The position numbers were made by a program, and so were the translations under genes. 5,955 bases of DNA from the NCBI GenBank assembly GCA_945957495.1, contig CAMFLG010000220.1:1-5955 (forward strand), written 5' to 3'. The notes below the pieces were generated by a model. It searched no databases, was not told the origin of the DNA, and saw only the letters and a list, made by a program, of their open reading frames with translations. Of this stretch, positions 4,804 through 5,955 are shown piece after piece (position 1 is the first letter of the stretch; each line of letters opens with the position of its first letter). Source of the stretch: an uncultured Pseudorhodobacter sp. Its GTDB lineage: Bacteria > Pseudomonadota > Alphaproteobacteria > Rhodobacterales > Rhodobacteraceae.

Positions 4804-5869
4804 TCTGCCCCTCGGTTCCACCATCGGCATCCTTGGCGGTGGCCAGTTGGGCCGCATGTTGTCGGTGGCCGCCGCCCGGCTGGGCTACAAGACCCATATC
4901 TTCGAACCCGGCGCGAACCCGCCCGCCGCCGATGTGGCCCATGCTGTCACCACCGCCTCTTACGGTGACATCGCGGCGTTGCAGGCATTTGCGGCCTCCG
5001 TCGATGTCATCACCTATGAATTCGAAAACATTCCCACCGCCGCGCTTGACGCGCTAGAGGCGCTGCGCCCGATCCGCCCGAACCGCCGCGCGCTGGCAAT
5101 CTCGCAAGACCGGATACTGGAGAAAGACTTCCTCACCGGCCTCGGCCTGACCTGCGCCCCCTACGCGCCGGTGCAAACTCTGGCAGACCTCACCGCCGCC
5201 ATCGCCGAAATCGGCACCCCGGCCATCCTGAAAACCACCCGGCTTGGCTATGACGGCAAGGGGCAGGCCCGGATCAAATCCGCTGAAGACGCAGCCTCGG
5301 CCCATGCCTCGATGGTCGGCGCTGCCTGCGTCCTGGAAGGCTTCATCGCCTTCACCCATGAGGTTTCGGTCATTGCCGCGCGCGGCCTTGATGGCGCGGT
5401 CGCCTGCTATGACCCCGGCGAGAACGTCCACCGTGATGGCATCCTGCACACCACCACCCTGCCCGCGCGCCTCACGCCCAGCCAACGCTCTGACGCGATC
5501 CTGCTCGCCGCCCGCATCCTGACGGCGCTGGATTACGTTGGCGTCATGGGGGTAGAGCTGTTCGTCACGCCAGAAGGCCTGATCGTCAACGAAATCGCCC
5601 CGCGCGTGCATAACTCCGGCCATTGGACGCAAAACGGCTGCGCGGTGGATCAGTTCGAACAACATATCCGCGCCGTGGCGGGCCTGCCCCTGGGCGACGG
5701 CGCGCGCCATACGGACGTGGTGATGGAAAACCTGATCGGCGACGACATCGCCCGCCTGCCCGCGCTGTTGCGCGAACGCGACTGCGCCGTGCATCTTTAT
5801 GGCAAGGCAGAGGCCCGGCCCGGCCGCAAGATGGGCCACGTCAACCGCATCCAGCGCAAAAAGCCGTAA
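4796..5869 (+). CDS. purK: N5-carboxyaminoimidazole ribonucleotide synthase (PurK)
   Basis: This ATP-grasp enzyme joins bicarbonate to AIR at the cost of ATP, making N5-CAIR for PurE. It has 357 residues, normal for the family. The N-terminal nucleotide-fold loop is GILGGGQLGRM (11-21). EFENIP (75-80) follows, then the ATP-grasp part with ILKTTRLGYDGKGQ (144-157), Glu181/Glu189 in VLEGFIAFTHEVSV, and the metal and substrate region VNEIAPRVHNSGHWT (264-278). The ATG at 4796 lies inside the purE end (ATGACTGA), and a GGAG site lies about 8 nt upstream within purE. Translation is therefore likely coupled. The frame extends further back into purE, but those codons are not PurK-like. The stop is TAA at 5867. 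Confidence 0.97.
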   Translation: MTDLPLGSTIGILGGGQLGRMLSVAAARLGYKTHIFEPGANPPAADVAHAVTTASYGDIAALQAFAASVDVITYEFENIPTAALDALEALRPIRPNRRALAISQDRILEKDFLTGLGLTCAPYAPVQTLADLTAAIAEIGTPAILKTTRLGYDGKGQARIKSAEDAASAHASMVGAACVLEGFIAFTHEVSVIAARGLDGAVACYDPGENVHRDGILHTTTLPARLTPSQRSDAILLAARILTALDYVGVMGVELFVTPEGLIVNEIAPRVHNSGHWTQNGCAVDQFEQHIRAVAGLPLGDGARHTDVVMENLIGDDIARLPALLRERDCAVHLYGKAEARPGRKMGHVNRIQRKKP

Positions 5870-5918
5870 GCCCCCACGCCAATCCGACAAATTTGACTAA
5901 AATTTCTTCATACTGGCG

Positions 5919-5955
5919 CAAATACTCCGCGGGGGAAGGATTTGCCTCGCAAATC
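5919..5955. repeat. Partial palindromic repeat related to copies A and B, cut by the window edge
   Basis: The bases caaatactccgcggggg resemble the caaaatactccgggg core of the two full repeats. A perfect 7-bp hairpin (gatttgc-ctc-gcaaatc, 5939-5955) follows, ending exactly at the window edge. It lies 50 bases after the purK stop, a position suited to a terminator. The 5870-5918 stretch before it is AT-rich and holds no gene that I can see. Confidence 0.5.

Noticed and set aside
5054..5890. Minus-strand open frame of 278 codons
   Set aside because: It lies antisense to purK, whose ATP-grasp motifs are intact. It is a GC-rich shadow with no recognisable domain.
5891..5916. Promoter from ttgact and tactgg after purK
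   Set aside because: The two boxes are only 12 nt apart, too close for a sigma-70 promoter.

Overview
The window is GC-rich chromosomal DNA with short intergenic gaps. It most likely comes from an alphaproteobacterium of the order Rhodobacterales (roseobacter/Rhodobacter group). The evidence is the sulfate adenylyltransferase–APS kinase fusion with the sulfurylase domain first, an Hsp20 gene followed directly by a DUF1150 gene, a small YdcH/DUF465 gene, and palindromic intergenic repeats with an 'aaatactccgggg' core. The genus cannot be told from this sequence.

Layout, left to right. (1) The 3' part of a bifunctional sat-cysC gene runs off the left edge (1-1551, +). (2) A ~137-bp palindromic repeat (copy A) follows. 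(3) Next is a frameshifted NADPH-dependent FMN reductase pseudogene (1736-2271, +). It converges on an intact cytochrome b561 gene (2282-2761, -). (4) A second copy of the repeat (copy B) lies in the 365-bp gap 2762-3126. (5) A heat-shock operon on the minus strand holds an Hsp20 (ibpA-like) gene and a DUF1150 gene (3780 down to 3127). It is preceded by a good RpoH-type promoter and a leader that folds as a ROSE-type RNA thermometer. (6) Divergent from it is a small coiled-coil DUF465 gene (3978-4196, +). (7) The purine operon purE-purK follows, with an 8-nt gene overlap (4318-5869, +). (8) The right edge cuts through another palindrome of the same style as the repeats.

How the parts work together. 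Sat-CysC turns sulfate into PAPS for sulfur assimilation. PurE and PurK convert AIR to CAIR in purine synthesis. The Hsp20/DUF1150 pair is a heat-stress unit that appears to be controlled both by transcription (RpoH promoter) and by translation (thermometer hairpin over the ribosome binding site). The segment between the two direct repeats, holding a decayed flavin reductase and a b-type cytochrome, looks like the least stable part of an otherwise housekeeping region.

I saw no CRISPR array, tRNA, rRNA, transposase or phage gene. The most interesting signals are the thermometer leader and the long-hairpin repeat family, not a new protein system.
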